From: Sphingobacteriaceae bacterium GW460-11-11-14-LB5 | Lineage (GTDB): Bacteria; Bacteroidota; Bacteroidia; Sphingobacteriales; Sphingobacteriaceae | Reading direction: 5' to 3' | NCBI GenBank assembly: GCA_002151545.1 | Contig: CP021237.1 | Span: 6,014,001-6,078,000 of the forward strand | Length of the DNA stretch: 64,000 bases | In this document: piece by piece, positions 26,821 through 34,970 of the stretch | How the letters are laid out: every line of letters starts with the position of its first letter | Position numbering within the stretch: position 1 is the first letter of the stretch | Notes under the pieces: model-generated | The model's database searches: none | What the model saw: only the letters and a program-made list of their open reading frames with translations | What the model was told of the DNA's origin: nothing | Position numbers and translations under genes: made by a program

Positions 26821-26859
26821 TCGGATCATGTTTTAAATAGACATGATCCGATTTTTTTT
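26821..26859 (+). terminator. Terminator after tRNA-Gln
   Basis: Perfect 11-bp arms tcggatcatgt/acatgatccga with a 9-nt loop and eight Ts. It lies only 21 bp before the prs ATG, so read-through or a promoter overlapping this region must feed prs. Confidence 0.88.
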
Positions 26860-26880
26860 AACCGTAAACTACACGAACCC

Positions 26881-27822
26881 ATGCCATTGCAGTTTAACCC
26901 GGTAAAACTTTTTTCCGGAACAGGTTCTAGGGGATTATCACTTAAGATTGCCGAACATTACGGCAAGCCACTTGGTAGCGTAACCATTCACAAATTCAGT
27001 GATGGAGAGTTTCAGCCTTCCTTTGATGAGTCAATTCGTGGTAGTGATGTTTTTCTAATCCAGTCTACTTATCAGCCCAGCGATAATTTAATGGAACTTT
27101 TGTTAATGGTTGATGCTGCTAAAAGAGCATCGGCACATTATATTACAGCAGTAGTTCCTTATTATGGTTTAGCCCGTCAGGATAGAAAAGATAAACCGCG
27201 TGTAGCAATCGGTGCCAAATTGGTGGCGAACTTATTAAAATCAGCAGGTATCCACCGCATTATGACGATGGATTTGCATGCTGCACAGATACAGGGTTTC
27301 TTCGATATTCCGGTTGATCACTTAGATGGATCGGTAATCTTTGTACCTTATATCAAAAGCTTAGGCTTAAAAAACTTAACTATTGCATCGCCAGATATGG
27401 GCGGTTCGTACAGGGCACGTACTTTTGCCAAGTTTTTTAATGCTGAGGTAATTATTTGCGATAAACGCCGTAAACGTGCCAACGAAATCGAATCAATGTC
27501 GATTATTGGTGATGTGACCGGACAGGATGTGGTATTGATCGATGATATTTGCGATACTGCCGGAACCTTATCAAAAGCTGCGGCTTTGATTATGGAAAAC
27601 GGTGCAGCAAGTGTAAGAGCGGTTTGTACACATGCGGTATTATCAGGCAAAGCAATTGAAACGGTAGAAAATTCGGTATTAACCGAATTAATCGTAACGG
27701 ATACCATTCCATTAAAACAGGAAAGTCCAAAAATCAGGGTGCTAAGTACAGCCGGTTTATTTGCGAGGGCAATTGCCAATGTAAACGAGCATGGTTCGAT
27801 TAGTGATCTGTTTAGAGTATAA
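26881..27822 (+). CDS. prs: Ribose-phosphate pyrophosphokinase
   Basis: PRPP synthetase: ribose-5-phosphate + ATP to PRPP + AMP, feeding purine, pyrimidine, His and Trp synthesis and NAD. From the ATG at 26881 it is 313 residues, the usual length. Signatures include the KFSDGEFQP region, YYGLARQDRKDKPR, the metal-binding DLHAAQIQGFFDIPVDHL and the PRPP loop VLIDDICDTAGTL. The frame is open upstream through the tRNA and its terminator, so the longer reading is rejected. rplY follows after the 70-bp repeat array. Confidence 0.97.
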   Translation: MPLQFNPVKLFSGTGSRGLSLKIAEHYGKPLGSVTIHKFSDGEFQPSFDESIRGSDVFLIQSTYQPSDNLMELLLMVDAAKRASAHYITAVVPYYGLARQDRKDKPRVAIGAKLVANLLKSAGIHRIMTMDLHAAQIQGFFDIPVDHLDGSVIFVPYIKSLGLKNLTIASPDMGGSYRARTFAKFFNAEVIICDKRRKRANEIESMSIIGDVTGQDVVLIDDICDTAGTLSKAAALIMENGAASVRAVCTHAVLSGKAIETVENSVLTELIVTDTIPLKQESPKIRVLSTAGLFARAIANVNEHGSISDLFRV

Positions 27823-28030
27823 ATAAGGTTGAAGGTAGAGGGTTAAAGGCTTAAGGTCTTGATACTCGACACTTAATACTGATTACTAATAAATAAGGCG
27901 GTAGGTAGAGGGTTAAAGGCTTAAGGTCTTGATACTCGATACTTAATACTAACTACTAATAAATAAGGTGAAAGGTAAAGGGTTAAAGGCTTAAGGTCTT
28001 GATACCCGATACTTAAACTTGATACTAATA
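27821..28030. repeat. Triplicate 70-bp tandem repeat between prs and rplY
   Basis: Three units with an exact 70-bp period start at 27821, 27891 and 27961. All share ggttaaaggcttaaggtctt and end in a run like tactaat. Differences are single bases around the unit start (ggttgaag, ggcggtag, ggtgaaag) and near the end. The first unit overlaps the prs stop codon. A related 17-bp fragment (gaaggtagagggttaaa) is at 20-36. The array forms most of the leader of rplY. Confidence 0.92.
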
Positions 28031-28046
28031 ATTAAATAAAAATAAA

Positions 28047-28631
28047 ATGAAAACAATCGCAATTAGCGGTTCTCCAAGAGAGAACGTAGGGAAACGCGAT
28101 GCCAAGGAACTTCGTTACGAAGGTAAAGTTCCGGCGGTATTGTATGGTGGAAAAGAGCAACAACACTTCGCTGTAGTTATTGCTGACTTAAGAGATGTTA
28201 TTTATACCCCGGATGTAAACTTTGTGGAGATTGATGTGAACGGTACTAAAACTAAAGCTATCGTAAAAGACACTCAATTTCACCCACTTACCGACGTATT
28301 AATGCACATCGATTTTCTTCAGTTATTCGACGAGAAAGAAATCGTTATGGAGATCCCGGTTAAATTAACAGGAACTTCTCCAGGTGTTAAAATGGGGGGT
28401 AAATTAATCCAGAAATTACGTAAACTACGTGTTAAAGCATTACCAGCTGATATGCCACAAAACGTAGAAGTAAGCTTAGAGAAATTAGAAGTAGGTAGTT
28501 TATTCCGTGTTCGTGACCTTAAAGGTGATAAATACGTAATCACTAACACTCCTGAAGATACTATCGTTTCTGTTGCAATGTCTAGAGCATTAAAACAAGC
28601 AGAAACTGAAGCTGCTAAAGGTAAAAAATAA
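28047..28631 (+). CDS. rplY: 50S ribosomal protein L25/general stress protein Ctc
   Basis: Ribosomal protein L25 of the long CTC type, which binds 5S rRNA in the large subunit. At 194 residues it has the N-terminal L25 beta-barrel (for example RENVGKRDAKELRYEGKVPA and VPAVLYGG) plus the C-terminal TL5/CTC domain (MEIPVKLTGTSPGVKMGGKL, EVGSLFRVRDL). The Lys-rich C-terminal tail is normal. The order prs-rplY-pth is common in bacteria. Start at 28047 gives the expected N-terminus; a terminator follows at 28665. Confidence 0.96.
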   Translation: MKTIAISGSPRENVGKRDAKELRYEGKVPAVLYGGKEQQHFAVVIADLRDVIYTPDVNFVEIDVNGTKTKAIVKDTQFHPLTDVLMHIDFLQLFDEKEIVMEIPVKLTGTSPGVKMGGKLIQKLRKLRVKALPADMPQNVEVSLEKLEVGSLFRVRDLKGDKYVITNTPEDTIVSVAMSRALKQAETEAAKGKK

Positions 28632-28664
28632 TCAGGATTCTTAGGGTTTCTTGATTTCAAGATG

Positions 28665-28697
28665 AAGCGTTTCGATTTAGTTCGGAACGCTTTTTTT
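28665..28697 (+). terminator. rplY terminator
   Basis: Arms aagcgtttcga/ttcggaacgctt with a short loop, followed by Ts. Confidence 0.83.
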
Positions 28698-28818
28698 ATT
28701 TACACCAGGATTAATCCGCTATCCGCCTCACGCTATCCGTTACAACCTGTCTGGAAATGAATGAATTAATTCGTAGTATAGACTCCCGACTTCGGACTCC
28801 GGACTTCGGACTTTTTTT

Positions 28819-28826
28819 TATCTTTG
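28819..28826 (+). promoter_or_regulatory. pth promoter -7 box, 4 nt before the ATG
   Basis: TATCTTTG, an exact TAnnTTTG match, ends at 28826; the ATG begins at 28831. If transcription starts at the usual distance, the message has almost no leader. Confidence 0.6.
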
Positions 28827-28830
28827 CGCC

Positions 28831-29391
28831 ATGAAATATCTTATAGTTGGCTTAGGAAATATCGGACCAGATTATGCGCACACCCGGCATAACATTGGTT
28901 TTGATATTGCTGATGAACTGGTTAAAAATTTAGATGGAAGTTTCGAGAATATCCGCCTGGCTTATTATTCGGAAGTGAGCTTTAAAGGACGTAAACTCCA
29001 CGTTATTAAACCAACCACTTTTATGAACTTAAGTGGTAAAGCGGTAAACTATTGGATGAAAGAGCTAAAAATAGCACCAGAAAATGTTTTGGTTATTGTT
29101 GACGACCTTGCATTACCGCTGGGTAAGCTAAGGTTAAAGCTGCAGGGCTCCAGCGCTGGCCATAATGGTTTAAAAAGCATCGAAGAGGTTTGTGGCGGAC
29201 AAAACTACGCGCGTCTCCGCTTTGGCATTGGCAGCGATTATCCGAAAGGCAGGCAGGTCGATTTCGTTTTGGGTTTGTTTGATAAGAATGAACAATTGGA
29301 GCTTCCTGCATTGATTGATAAGAGCGTTGAGCTGATTAAAAGTTATGTAACCGTTGGGCCTGCCCACACCATGACGGCTTTTAATAAGTAA
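28831..29391 (+). CDS. pth: Peptidyl-tRNA hydrolase
   Basis: Pth releases peptides from tRNA dropped by stalled ribosomes. It is 186 residues, normal for the bacterial Pth1 family. Motifs are LIVGLGNIGPDYAHTRHNIGF with the catalytic His of TRHN, KPTTFMNLSGKAV, VDDLALPLGKLRLK and GSSAGHNGLKSIE. It follows rplY in the usual order but has its own promoter box touching the start codon. The C-terminus (HTMTAFNK) is complete. Confidence 0.96.
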   Translation: MKYLIVGLGNIGPDYAHTRHNIGFDIADELVKNLDGSFENIRLAYYSEVSFKGRKLHVIKPTTFMNLSGKAVNYWMKELKIAPENVLVIVDDLALPLGKLRLKLQGSSAGHNGLKSIEEVCGGQNYARLRFGIGSDYPKGRQVDFVLGLFDKNEQLELPALIDKSVELIKSYVTVGPAHTMTAFNK

Positions 29392-30152
29392 TGGTTAATT
29401 GGTTAACTGTTCTTGCTGTCATCCTGAATGCAGCAAGGAATCTTTTATGACGAAGGAATTCCCTCGAGGGATAAAACAAATTTAACCTTATATGTTCCTC
29501 ATTGCCTTATGTGGTAATAAGTGGCAAGGTTCCGTTAGAAAGGATAATTTGGAAAGCAATTGCAGAGGCTCTTTTTATTGTTCGTCCTGCTTTTCATTGC
29601 AAGTCCTCACCCGATAAAGGATCGGGCTCCGGGCTTTCCATTTCAATCAGGTTTATAGGGCAGTGTCTTTGCTGCTGTTAAAGATTGAATCGCATGGTTT
29701 TATAGATGTTCTTTTCTGCACCATGTAATTTCAAATAGTATTGCTGGCCGCGCCACCTAAACCCGATTACAGCGAACATCCCGATTTTAAGCACTGTTTT
29801 TTTTGCTTTTTATGGTGTGCTTGCTTGTTTCACAGGTTTCATCGGGATAAAGCGTAAAGCGGGGCCATCTCATCAAAAAAATAGCTGCCCCTGATTTTCA
29901 GAAAAACAATGATTATTAGAATAGCTCGTCTATCGTTAGGCGCGCAACCCAATACAGAAATAGATTTGTCATGTTGAGCCTGTCGAAGGATCTGCTATAA
30001 TACATCGCAAAGCGTTTCGACAGGCTCAACATGACAGATCCGAACAGATATCAATCTTTTGAAACTGCCTTAAAGACCGATTGATGAATATTCAATAAAC
30101 AAAAAAAGACCATCTTTCGATGATCTTTTCCTAAATATGTTTTAGTTAATGA
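29392..30152. repeat. 761-bp gap with hairpin element and GTCAT repeat
   Basis: No gene is supported. The block 29533-29890 starts tttggaaagcaattgcagag and later holds gcgaacatcccgattttaag followed by a 55-nt loop and atcgggat (arms 29778-29785 and 29841-29848). The loop shares ttttatggtgtgcttgctt with the copy at 18424-18492. At 29968-30035 lies an inverted repeat gtcatgttgagcctgtcgaa/ttcgacaggctcaacatgac. The TPR gene terminator lies at the right end. Confidence 0.72.
30101..30133 (-). terminator. Terminator of TPR gene (minus strand)
   Basis: On the minus strand arms agatcatc/gatggtct around a gaaa loop are followed by seven Ts. Confidence 0.82.
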
Positions 30153-30818
30153 TTATTTAACTTTTTCCTGAGCTCTTGCAATGTAAGCATCAATTAATTG
30201 TGCTTCTGCGCTCTCCGGATATTGAGTTTTTACTTTAGTATAAGCTTCAACAGCACCTTTGAAATCATTTTGGCTTTCGTTAACCAAACCTAATTTCTTT
30301 AGGAACATTGGTGAAGTAAATTTACTTGCTTTATCTGCCGCTTTTTTATAGTAAGTAGCTGCTTGTTTGTAGTCTTTCAATTCGCTGTAAGCATCACCTA
30401 ATAAACCTAAAGCCAATGGATCTGCAACCGGGCTGCCAGTAGCGCTATATTTACCTAATGATTCAATCGCTTGTTTGTACTCGCCTTTACGCAAATAAAT
30501 ACCACCCAAATAAAGGTTCGCTAAGTTTGCCGATTTTGTGTTATCGTATTCTTTAGCAATCTGCTCTAAGCCTGGGTAGCCACCTTCGCCTTTAACCGCT
30601 TTGTTCGATAATGAATCTACGCCAACAAATTGCTCTGCTTTGTACATTTTGCTAGCGGCTTCTTCAGCACGACCTTTTAAATACACGCCTTGATACCAAA
30701 GATATATTAAAACTAATAAAACTACAGCACCTGCAATAAACAGTAAGCTCTTATTATTCTCTTGTAAAAATGAACCTTTTTTAGTTGGTTGAATTGTCTG
30801 GTTATCTGTTGTAGACAT
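30153..30818 (-). CDS. Membrane-anchored tetratricopeptide-repeat protein
   Basis: A 221-residue protein with a short polar N-terminus, one transmembrane segment at about 25-47 (LLFIAGAVVLLVLIYLWYQG) and several TPR-like repeats, for example ANLYLGGIYLRKGEYKQAIE and LGLLGDAYSELKDYKQAATY. The layout resembles YfgM-type ancillary proteins, which sit on the periplasmic face of the inner membrane and help secretion or quality control. A YfgM-like role is only an analogy. It has a promoter box at 30843-30850 and its own terminator, so it is a single-gene unit. Confidence 0.88.
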   Translation of the reverse strand: MSTTDNQTIQPTKKGSFLQENNKSLLFIAGAVVLLVLIYLWYQGVYLKGRAEEAASKMYKAEQFVGVDSLSNKAVKGEGGYPGLEQIAKEYDNTKSANLANLYLGGIYLRKGEYKQAIESLGKYSATGSPVADPLALGLLGDAYSELKDYKQAATYYKKAADKASKFTSPMFLKKLGLVNESQNDFKGAVEAYTKVKTQYPESAEAQLIDAYIARAQEKVK

Positions 30819-30842
30819 GTTTGTTTAAAAAATTTAAGATTG

Positions 30843-30850
30843 CAAAAATA
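30843..30850 (-). promoter_or_regulatory. Promoter -7 box of TPR gene
   Basis: Reads TATTTTTG on the minus strand, followed by a leader of 24 nt to the ATG at 30818. Confidence 0.55.
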
Positions 30851-30941
30851 CATTTTTCAATCAAAGTATCAATCTTTATTTTGAAGTATTTGATTAAACA
30901 TTAGTTATTTAGGCGTGCAGATTGTAAAATCGTGATGAACA

Positions 30942-31349
30942 TTAGCGTAACAAGCTAATTAATGTATTAAACCAGGTTTGGTTATCACTAAAAATACCGG
31001 TGTGGTTAATCACCAAATAGATCGTTTGACTTTCAGAGCGGCTCAACGTTGATCTAATTCGGATGGGTTGCCAGAATGCGCCGAAGTTTTTGGCCGAGGA
31101 AGCCGGAAATAAATCGTCGAAGCCCATATAAACCTCTTCTATATGGGATAATGGGAGTTCTAATTGTTCATCCCCGGTAATAAAAAGGCCGTTAGAGGCC
31201 AGCAGGATATTGCCCTCGTGATTATGAATTGGCTTTAAAAACGAAAATAAACCTGCTATTTTTTTAATCCAGCCTGAGCTTTTCTCATTGGTAAGTTCAT
31301 GATCGTAAGACCACAGAACATTCCCTTCTAACATTTTTTGTGCAACCAT
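30942..31349 (-). CDS. Hypothetical cytoplasmic protein
   Basis: A 135-residue protein with no signal peptide or clear transmembrane segment. It alternates short hydrophobic and polar stretches and looks like a small beta-rich fold (NILLASNGLFITGDEQLELP, HIEEVYMGFDDLF). A PH-like fold is possible, but I do not recognise a family. It is divergent from recF and has no operon partner; recF starts 105 bp away on the other strand. Confidence 0.7.
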   Translation of the reverse strand: MVAQKMLEGNVLWSYDHELTNEKSSGWIKKIAGLFSFLKPIHNHEGNILLASNGLFITGDEQLELPLSHIEEVYMGFDDLFPASSAKNFGAFWQPIRIRSTLSRSESQTIYLVINHTGIFSDNQTWFNTLISLLR

Positions 31350-31436
31350 CTAATTTTCCTTGCTATGAAAGTACAATTTTTTTAAGTGTTATTAACGTTT
31401 ATTTTAAACAATGGGTGTTAAGAGGCTAAAAAACGG

Positions 31437-31444
31437 TAAATTTG
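31437..31444 (+). promoter_or_regulatory. recF promoter -7 box
   Basis: TAAATTTG, an exact TAnnTTTG match, ends 10 nt before the recF ATG. Confidence 0.57.
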
Positions 31445-31454
31445 TGACATATTT

Positions 31455-32558
31455 ATGTGGTTAAAAAATATTACCCTTCTAAATTTTAAGAACTATACCG
31501 ATGCAGATCTCCATTTCTCGGAAACTGTGAACGTTTTTACGGGTAATAATGGCTCAGGTAAAACGAATATGCTCGATGCCATTCACTATCTCTGTCTATG
31601 TAAAAGTTACTTTAACCCCATCGATAGCCAGCAGATTAAAACCAATGAAGAGGTTTTTATGATCCAGGGCGATTTTGACCGCAATGAAAAAAATGAAAAA
31701 ATTTCCTGCGGTGTAAAACGTAATCAGAAAAAACAGTTCAAACGCAATAAAAAAGAATACGAGAAACTGGCCGATCATGTTGGGCTTTTTCCGGTGGTGA
31801 TGGTTTCGCCTTATGATGTAAACCTGATTATGGAAGGCAGCGAGGAACGGAGAAAGTTTATTGATAATGTGATTTCGCAAACCGATGCACATTACCTCGA
31901 TCAGCTGATTACCTATAACCGCATTCTGTTAAACCGGAATGCTTTGCTAAAACAGATTGCGATTACCAGAAAGTACGATCCTACGCTGCTCGAAATTTTG
32001 GACGAACAACTGGTTTTTGCCGGCAATAAGATATTCGCTATCCGTAAAGCGTTTATGGATGAGTTTATTCCGCTGTTTAACCAATATTATACCTACCTTA
32101 CCGAAAACAAGGAAATTGTTGAGCTGAATTATCAGTCGCAATTAAATGAGGCTACTTTCGAAGAACTGTTAAAAAAATCAGTAGAAAAAGACCGTGTACT
32201 GGAGCGGACCACAACCGGTATCCATAAAGATGAACTGGCTTTTGTGATCAGCGATATGCCTTTAAAGAAGTTTGGCTCACAGGGTCAGCAAAAATCATTT
32301 TTAATTGCTTTGAAGATTGCTCAATACGCTTACCTTGCCAAAAACAAAGGATTTAAGCCTTTGCTTTTGCTGGATGATATTTTTGATAAGCTGGATGATA
32401 ACCGCGTTCAAAAACTTATGCAAATGGTTTCCCACCATGATTTTGGGCAGATATTTATTACAGATACAGGAAGAGAAAGAGTAAAATCAATTTTTGAAAA
32501 AATAGAAGTTGATGTAACTTTGTTCGAAGTAGATAACGGAACTATACAAAATGCGTAA
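31455..32558 (+). CDS. recF: DNA replication and repair protein RecF
   Basis: RecF is an ABC-type ATPase that helps load RecA at single-strand gaps. The Walker A motif GNNGSGKT is at residues 30-37 and the C-terminal part has a signature FGSQGQQKSFLIALKIA followed by Walker B LLLLDDIFDKLDDNR. The length, 367 residues, is normal. It overlaps the next gene by 8 bp, so the two are translationally coupled. Confidence 0.95.
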   Translation: MWLKNITLLNFKNYTDADLHFSETVNVFTGNNGSGKTNMLDAIHYLCLCKSYFNPIDSQQIKTNEEVFMIQGDFDRNEKNEKISCGVKRNQKKQFKRNKKEYEKLADHVGLFPVVMVSPYDVNLIMEGSEERRKFIDNVISQTDAHYLDQLITYNRILLNRNALLKQIAITRKYDPTLLEILDEQLVFAGNKIFAIRKAFMDEFIPLFNQYYTYLTENKEIVELNYQSQLNEATFEELLKKSVEKDRVLERTTTGIHKDELAFVISDMPLKKFGSQGQQKSFLIALKIAQYAYLAKNKGFKPLLLLDDIFDKLDDNRVQKLMQMVSHHDFGQIFITDTGRERVKSIFEKIEVDVTLFEVDNGTIQNA

Positions 32559-32841
32559 ACCCAATGATGTTACTGTAAAAGATGCCATCAGCAAAATGCT
32601 GGATGTATACCGTTTGCGCCGTAAATTCGACGAAACTTCCATCTTGTCTATCTGGCCGGAAATTATGGGCACCGCTATAGCCAACAGGACCAAACAGATT
32701 TACATCCACGATAAAAAACTATTTTTACGTATCGAATCTTCAGTCATTAAAAATGAATTGGTGATGGTACGCCAGGGCATTATCCAGAAACTGAATGAAC
32801 ATGCCGGTAGTGTGGTCATCACCGAAATGATTTTTTTATAG
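32551..32841 (+). CDS. DUF721 / DciA-like protein
   Basis: A 96-residue DUF721 protein. The family includes DciA, the ancestral loader or stimulator of the DnaB replicative helicase. The order is the usual short helical start (VKDAISKMLDVYRL), then WPEIMGTAIANRTKQI and the KKLFLRIESSVIKNEL strand region. It overlaps the recF stop by 8 bp, and recF-DUF721 pairs are common. It lacks the long N-terminal extension of many actinobacterial members. DciA function in this organism is inferred from family and context. Confidence 0.88.
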   Translation: MRKPNDVTVKDAISKMLDVYRLRRKFDETSILSIWPEIMGTAIANRTKQIYIHDKKLFLRIESSVIKNELVMVRQGIIQKLNEHAGSVVITEMIFL

Positions 32842-32945
32842 GTATAAAGACCTGTAGGATTAATATATCATTGTCATCCGGAGGGATAATTATTCTATAA
32901 AAACCAATATAAATTGATTTTTTTGCAGATAGGCTTCGAGGTAGC

Positions 32946-33013
32946 GTCATTCCCAACTCGATTAGGAATCGTAATGCAAGTGCACTAAGATTCCCGCCTG
33001 TGTGGGAATGACG
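32946..33013. repeat. GTCATTCCC...GGGAATGACG inverted repeat
   Basis: The outer arms gtcattccc/gggaatgac enclose about 50 bp. A near copy, with the same central phrase ggaatcgtaatgcaa, is at 57967-58035. It occupies the gap between the recF operon and the small lipoprotein gene; nothing else is seen in that gap. Confidence 0.8.
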
Positions 33014-33132
33014 ATCAGGTCATTAAAATCCTGTCAAAGGTAACTTGTCGATGGACCTGCTTAAATGTAGTTTCAAGTGCTTTGACGACCTGTGCCGATT
33101 CATCGGCAGGCGCTATGTGACAGGTAGAAAAA

Positions 33133-33306
33133 TTAACCCCTTCCTCCAAATACCTTCGATAAAATCCAGATGAGCAGTGCAACCACTACCACTACAATAA
33201 TAATACCCGACCAAACGCCGGCTTTAAATATACCTTCTACGAGTTCACAACTGCTTAAGGTGCTGCATAAAAATGCGATCAGTGCTAAAGGGAATGCTCT
33301 TTTCAT
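33133..33306 (-). CDS. Small membrane lipoprotein (57 aa)
   Basis: A short gene on the minus strand. It encodes a signal peptide ending in LSSC (Cys20, a lipobox), then ELVEGIFKAGVWSGI, a strongly hydrophobic stretch (IIIVVVVVALLIWIL) and a Gly/Arg tail (SKVFGGRG). An in-frame ATG 6 bp upstream (33312) would add two residues. Similar small Cys-lipid plus one-helix proteins are widespread in Bacteroidota, often carrying unreliable names. Function is unknown. It is isolated between repeats. Confidence 0.72.
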   Translation of the reverse strand: MKRAFPLALIAFLCSTLSSCELVEGIFKAGVWSGIIIVVVVVALLIWILSKVFGGRG

Positions 33307-33399
33307 ATTCATGTTAATTTGTAATAGCTAACATCGAATAAGAGAGAAAGTTTTGGTAAACGTCAAGATTCGTCCTGCCGAACTTGTTTCAGCATCCCA

Positions 33400-33560
33400 A
33401 TTTGCTAACATCTAATTGCACATTTATGGCTATAGCCGTTCGGTAATAAACCCGACAAAGCGGCATAGCCCGCATCCCGATATTTCATCGGGAGAGGACT
33501 ATAAGCGGTGGCAGGGCTACACTGGCCACCTAGCATTAACATTGTTTTCCAAAAAAAAAG
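33400..33560. repeat. Hairpin-element copy
   Basis: Contains the hairpin tcccgat/atcggga (33475-33481 and 33487-33493) with a 5-nt loop, flanked by ggcatagcccgca and ggagaggactataagcggtg, and ends tgttttccaaaaa. This matches the layout of the copies at 18424-18860 and 57440-57876. Confidence 0.6.
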
Positions 33561-33583
33561 CCTGCTCAATAAATAAGCAGGCA
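33551..33583 (-). terminator. Terminator of FKBP gene (minus strand)
   Basis: On the minus strand arms gcctgct/agcaggc are followed by nine Ts. It merges with the right end of the hairpin element. Confidence 0.82.
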
Positions 33584-33608
33584 TCTTCACTATAATTTTT
33601 AAAGATTG

Positions 33609-34382
33609 TTATTTTCCGTTCACTTTTAACAATTCCACCTCGAAAATTAAAGTGCTGTATGGCGGAATATCCTGTCCTGCGCCACGTTCGCCGTAAGCCA
33701 GGTTGTAAGGAATAAAGAATTTATATTTCGAACCCGCAGGCATTAACTGTACGCCTTCTGTCCAGCCTTTAATTACCTGGTTTAAAGGAAAGGAAATCGG
33801 TTCACCTCTGTCGTAAGAGCTGTCGAATTGTTTTCCGTTTAATAATGTTCCTTTATAATGAACCAGTACCGAATCGGTTGCCAATGGTTTAACGCCAGAG
33901 CCAGCCGTTAAAACCTCGTATTGTAAACCGCTTGCAGTTGTTTGTACACCTGCACGTTTTTTGTTCTGTTCTAAGAAATCTTGTCCTTCTTTCATAATTG
34001 GTGCGTATTTAATTTTATTTGCGGCTTCTTCAGCTTTGTTTTTTACTGATGATGCCTTGGCTAATGCCTCGTTAATACATTGTTGTGCCTGTTGTTGCGT
34101 TAAAATAACCTTACCTCCTGTAAAGGCATCTTTTAGTCCTTTTAACAGTACTTCGTAATTTAGGGTAGAAAGGCCGGTTGTTTTTAAACCTGCGCCGATG
34201 GAAGTACCAAAAGCATAACTGGTAGAATCTAAGGTAGATTTTAAACCTGCAGTAGTGCTTGATGTTTTACTTGCAGCTGTGGTCGGTTTTTGGGCAACAG
34301 GTTTCTTTGCTGTTGTTTTGGTTTGTGCATAAGATGCAACAGCGATACCGGATAGACATACCGCTAAAAAAATTCTTTTCAT
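33609..34382 (-). CDS. Periplasmic FKBP-type peptidyl-prolyl isomerase
   Basis: A 257-residue exported FKBP isomerase of the Mip/FkpA type. It has a signal peptide (MKRIFLAVCLSGIAVASYAQ), a Thr/Lys/Ala linker, an alpha-helical FKBP N-terminal domain (about 45-140), and a C-terminal FKBP domain (about 150-255). The active-site landmarks are canonical: VHYKGTL, FDSSYDRG, VIKGWTEG with the Trp and NLAYGERG with the Tyr. It should catalyse prolyl isomerisation of exported proteins. Two diverged FKBP lipoproteins lie at 36238 and 37428. Confidence 0.93.
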   Translation of the reverse strand: MKRIFLAVCLSGIAVASYAQTKTTAKKPVAQKPTTAASKTSSTTAGLKSTLDSTSYAFGTSIGAGLKTTGLSTLNYEVLLKGLKDAFTGGKVILTQQQAQQCINEALAKASSVKNKAEEAANKIKYAPIMKEGQDFLEQNKKRAGVQTTASGLQYEVLTAGSGVKPLATDSVLVHYKGTLLNGKQFDSSYDRGEPISFPLNQVIKGWTEGVQLMPAGSKYKFFIPYNLAYGERGAGQDIPPYSTLIFEVELLKVNGK

Positions 34383-34465
34383 TGATTATTTTATGTGTAA
34401 TTAATTCCAACAGGTTTAAAATGGTGGATGATATTTTAAGGCCGAAAGATACAAAATAGATAAAA

Positions 34466-34497
34466 CAATAAAACCCCGAATGTTCGGGGTTTTATTG
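34466..34497 (-). terminator. ndk terminator (possibly bidirectional)
   Basis: Perfect 15-bp arms caataaaaccccgaa/ttcggggttttattg with a 2-nt loop. Confidence 0.83.
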
Positions 34498-34517
34498 TAA
34501 GTTTTTTGTGTTGGGAA

Positions 34518-34937
34518 CTAGAAACGTTCGTCTGCTTTGAAGAAGAAGTTACCTTCAATTTCTGCATTCTCATCAGAATCTGAACCGTGAACCGCATTTG
34601 CATCGATTGATTTTGCATATTTCTGACGGATAGTACCTTCTGCAGCCTCAGCCGGGTTAGTCGCACCGATCAGTTTTCTGAAATCTTCAATGGCGTTGTC
34701 TTTTTCTAAAATAGCAGCAACAATAGGTCCTGAAGACATAAAGCTTACTAAATCTTTGTAAAAAGGACGCTCAGCGTGAACAGCATAAAACTGACCAGCA
34801 GTTTCGTCTGTAAGTTTAGTATATTTTAATGCGATGATTTTGAAACCTGCATTAGTAATGTCGTTAATGATTGATCCGATATGGCCGTTTGCTACTGCAT
34901 CAGGCTTAATCATGGTAAAAGTTCTGTTAGTGCTCAT
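34518..34937 (-). CDS. ndk: Nucleoside-diphosphate kinase
   Basis: Ndk moves the gamma phosphate from ATP to nucleoside diphosphates. From the ATG at 34937 it is 139 residues, the family norm. It begins [15 protein letters not shown], and the phosphohistidine is in [12 protein letters not shown]. The upstream extension to 35000 is rejected because it covers the promoter box at 34963-34970 and does not match the family. The C-terminus is slightly long (FFFKADERF). Confidence 0.96.
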   Translation of the reverse strand: MSTNRTFTMIKPDAVANGHIGSIINDITNAGFKIIALKYTKLTDETAGQFYAVHAERPFYKDLVSFMSSGPIVAAILEKDNAIEDFRKLIGATNPAEAAEGTIRQKYAKSIDANAVHGSDSDENAEIEGNFFFKADERF

Positions 34938-34962
34938 TGTGTTTTTGATATCAAATTTTTTG

Positions 34963-34970
34963 CAAAAATA
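34963..34970 (-). promoter_or_regulatory. ndk promoter -7 box
   Basis: Reads TATTTTTG on the minus strand, 25 nt before the ndk ATG. Confidence 0.57.

Noticed and set aside
26779-26880. Longer start of prs
   Set aside because: The extension would be encoded by the tRNA-Gln 3' part and its terminator.
27348-27779. 143-codon minus-strand frame inside prs
   Set aside because: It is opposite the well-conserved prs coding sequence and has no recognised motif.
27821-28030. CRISPR array
   Set aside because: The three units are 70 bp with no unique spacers between repeats and no cas genes nearby; it is a plain tandem repeat.
34436-34666. 76-codon minus-strand frame overlapping ndk
   Set aside because: It is a shifted frame of ndk that runs through the terminator.
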